A DNA stretch of 7,132 nucleotides from an uncultured Lachnospiraceae bacterium (GTDB lineage Bacteria > Bacillota > Clostridia > Lachnospirales > Lachnospiraceae): positions 1-7,132 of the forward strand of contig CADCOU010000290.1 of assembly GCA_902803155.1 (NCBI GenBank). Direction: 5' to 3'. A model generated the notes under the pieces. That model ran no database searches. It saw only the letters and a list, made by a program, of their open reading frames with translations, and was not told where the DNA came from. A program made the position numbers and the translations under genes. How positions within the stretch are numbered: the stretch's first letter is position 1; each line of letters starts with the position of its first letter. Positions 5,890 to 7,132 of this stretch are shown here, piece after piece.

Positions 5890-6528
5890 TCACTGTCCGT
5901 AGGTTTCCCAGCCGGCCTTCTCCTGCGTGATCAGCTCCGGATCCAACGCCGGGATCTGAGCACCCATGGACCTGGCAAGAACGTAGGTCTGGCAGGCTTC
6001 CTCCAGATACACCGCCGCAAACAGCGCCTCCTCAATGTCCGCGCCCCAGGTCAGAACGCCGTGATGCTTCAGGATCACCGCCAGTGAATCTACGATGTAT
6101 TCCACAGCCAGTTCACCCATACCAAGGGCTGAGGATGGCGTAAACGGCGCGACCTTCACCGGATTCCTACAGGCATCCATCACCGTCACCAGAAAATCCG
6201 GAAGCTCGTCGGTAATAAACCCGACCGCAGTCGCCCAGGGCTGGTGGGTGTGTATGATCGCGTTTGCCTGCGGCATGTGGTCATACATATAGATCAGAGC
6301 CTCCGAATCACTGGAGGGCTTCCGCTTCCCCTCCACAACCCGGCATTTTCCGTCGATCAGGCAGACATCTTCCGGAACCATCTCCTCGTAGATCATTCCG
6401 GAGGGCGTCACCAGATACCGGTCATCCGCGACCCGCATGCTCACATTGCCGCCGGACAGGGACACAAGCCTGTTCTTCTTGATCTCAAGCGCAGCATCGA
6501 GCACCTGTTTTTTTTCTTTCTCAAACAT
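5890..6528 (-). CDS. araD: L-ribulose-5-phosphate 4-epimerase, class II aldolase fold (AraD/UlaF type)
   Basis: Zinc enzyme of 212 aa, predicted to convert L-ribulose 5-phosphate to D-xylulose 5-phosphate by retro-aldol and re-aldol chemistry. Visible motifs are the phosphate-binding SGGNVS (residues 25-30) and TPSG (41-44), KPSSDSEA with D74, zinc ligands H93 and H95 in IIHTHQ, and the third zinc ligand H155 in LKHHG. Two residues argue for epimerase over L-fuculose-phosphate aldolase: D118 aligns with catalytic D120 of E. coli AraD, and the C-terminus ends Y210-G-Q like AraD Y229-G-Q. The length is nearer FucA (about 215) than AraD (231), and surrounding residues are mixed, so a FucA-like aldolase remains possible. 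The start at 6528 follows AAGGTG with 9 bases spacing and overlaps the ulaE-type stop. Codons 5-8 contain a run of eight A (6508-6515 on the complement), a possible slippage site. Neighbouring ulaE supports the epimerase role. Confidence 0.88.
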   Translation of the reverse strand: MFEKEKKQVLDAALEIKKNRLVSLSGGNVSMRVADDRYLVTPSGMIYEEMVPEDVCLIDGKCRVVEGKRKPSSDSEALIYMYDHMPQANAIIHTHQPWATAVGFITDELPDFLVTVMDACRNPVKVAPFTPSSALGMGELAVEYIVDSLAVILKHHGVLTWGADIEEALFAAVYLEEACQTYVLARSMGAQIPALDPELITQEKAGWETYGQ

Positions 6529-7132
6529 CTGTCTTCACCTTCCGTATATGTTCTTCCATGTATTCTCTTGCCTGCGTGATGTATTCCATGTAATCCGGAC
6601 GATCCTCATTCCACATTTCCACGACCAGAGGGCCGCAGTACTGCATGCCGCGGAGTGTCCGGAACACGCCGTCAAAGTCCAGCTGTCCGGTGCCGAACGG
6701 GATTGTCGCATCATAGATGCCCGGCAGGGAATCCCTCATATGGACAGCGGCGATATGTCCTCTCCCAAAGGGAAGATCCGGCAGCGGGTCGATTCCGAGA
6801 GATTTGATGTTCGCCACATCCGGATAGATCTGAAGGAAGAGCGAGTCGATCATCCGGACCACTTCCATCGTATCGCGCACCGCCAGGAGATTGCCCTCCA
6901 CCGGTTCGATCGCCAGCGTCACGCAATACCGCTCAGCCATCCGGACCGCCTCATGGAGACGGTCAATGTATCTTTTCTGTGTCTCCGCTGTCCTCTCACG
7001 GTCATCCGTCACATCGAAGCCCGACAGCTGGATGACCCGGATCCCGAGTCCCAGGCTCAGCCGGATCGCCTTCTCCATAATCTCCATAGCGATCCTGCCC
7101 GTTTCCGGGTCCGGACTTCCCAGCGGAAACCG
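6521..7132 (-). CDS. ulaE: L-ribulose-5-phosphate 3-epimerase (UlaE/SgbU type), 5' end cut by window edge
   Basis: This enzyme interconverts L-xylulose 5-phosphate and L-ribulose 5-phosphate in the cytoplasm, as in L-ascorbate and related L-sugar breakdown. The frame is open to the right edge: 203 codons are visible and the N-terminal third is missing. The visible part begins RFPLGSPD, matching the RRFPLGS stretch of E. coli UlaE, followed by IMEKAI and GIRVIQLSGFDV. The AP-endonuclease-2-like TIM-barrel metal and catalytic set known from UlaE (E155, D185, H211, E251) is present as E in LAIEPVEG, D in YPDVAN, H in AVHMRD and E in VVEMWNED, at visible residues 76, 105, 131 and 172. A Met at 7087 lies inside the conserved fold and is not a start. 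The last 8 bases overlap the start of the 4-epimerase gene, so the two are probably translationally coupled. The family is secure from the sequence; the in vivo substrate is inferred. Confidence 0.93.
   Translation of the reverse strand, partial: RFPLGSPDPETGRIAMEIMEKAIRLSLGLGIRVIQLSGFDVTDDRERTAETQKRYIDRLHEAVRMAERYCVTLAIEPVEGNLLAVRDTMEVVRMIDSLFLQIYPDVANIKSLGIDPLPDLPFGRGHIAAVHMRDSLPGIYDATIPFGTGQLDFDGVFRTLRGMQYCGPLVVEMWNEDRPDYMEYITQAREYMEEHIRKVKTDV

Noticed and set aside
1265..7132. CRISPR, insertion sequence, tRNA or prophage signals
   Set aside because: No long repeats, terminal inverted repeats, transposase motifs, tRNA-like folds or phage genes were seen; the stretch is filled by the operon.

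Overview
The window is a one-way carbohydrate-utilisation operon on the minus strand, read from right (7132) to left (206). It looks like low-redundancy bacterial DNA of moderately high GC. Strong AGGAGG-type ribosome binding sites, tight gene overlaps and the signal peptide of the binding protein suggest a Bacillota (Clostridia, perhaps Lachnospiraceae-like) host. That placement is inference; no rRNA or other marker gene is present.

Layout in the direction of transcription: (1) 7132-6521, the C-terminal part of an L-ribulose/L-xylulose-5-phosphate 3-epimerase of the UlaE type, cut by the window edge. (2) 6528-5890, a class II aldolase-fold L-ribulose-5-phosphate 4-epimerase (AraD/UlaF type). 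(3) 5810-4983, a second TIM-barrel epimerase that closely resembles FrlC (fructoselysine 3-epimerase family). (4) 4986-3466, the double ATPase of a ribose/galactose-class sugar ABC transporter. (5) 3479-2478 and (6) 2476-1472, two different membrane permeases. (7) 1264-206, a secreted substrate-binding protein of the LsrB/RhaS type. Genes 1-2, 3-4 and 4-5 overlap by 8, 4 and 14 bases, and genes 5-6 are 1 base apart, so most of the set is translationally coupled.

Working model: the transporter (gene order ATPase-permease-permease-binding protein, as in lsrACDB) imports an unphosphorylated sugar. A kinase not seen here would phosphorylate it. UlaE and AraD together would convert L-xylulose-5-phosphate through L-ribulose-5-phosphate to D-xylulose-5-phosphate, feeding the pentose phosphate pathway. 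The FrlC-like enzyme would handle a C3 epimerisation of the imported or an intermediate ketose. The actual substrate cannot be read from the sequence. The kinase, any isomerase or dehydrogenase, and the regulator would be expected beyond the right edge.

The non-coding parts hold the less ordinary material. The 207-base gap before the binding-protein gene contains several RNA hairpins and a four-unit, 8-bp-period GTAAC array that coincides with a candidate promoter. A hairpin sits just before the ribosome binding site of the FrlC-like gene. The operon ends in a strong terminator with an overlapping alternative second terminator, whose T-tract runs straight into a promoter-like sequence pointing at the next gene to the left. 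A perfect 12-bp palindrome lies at 16-27.
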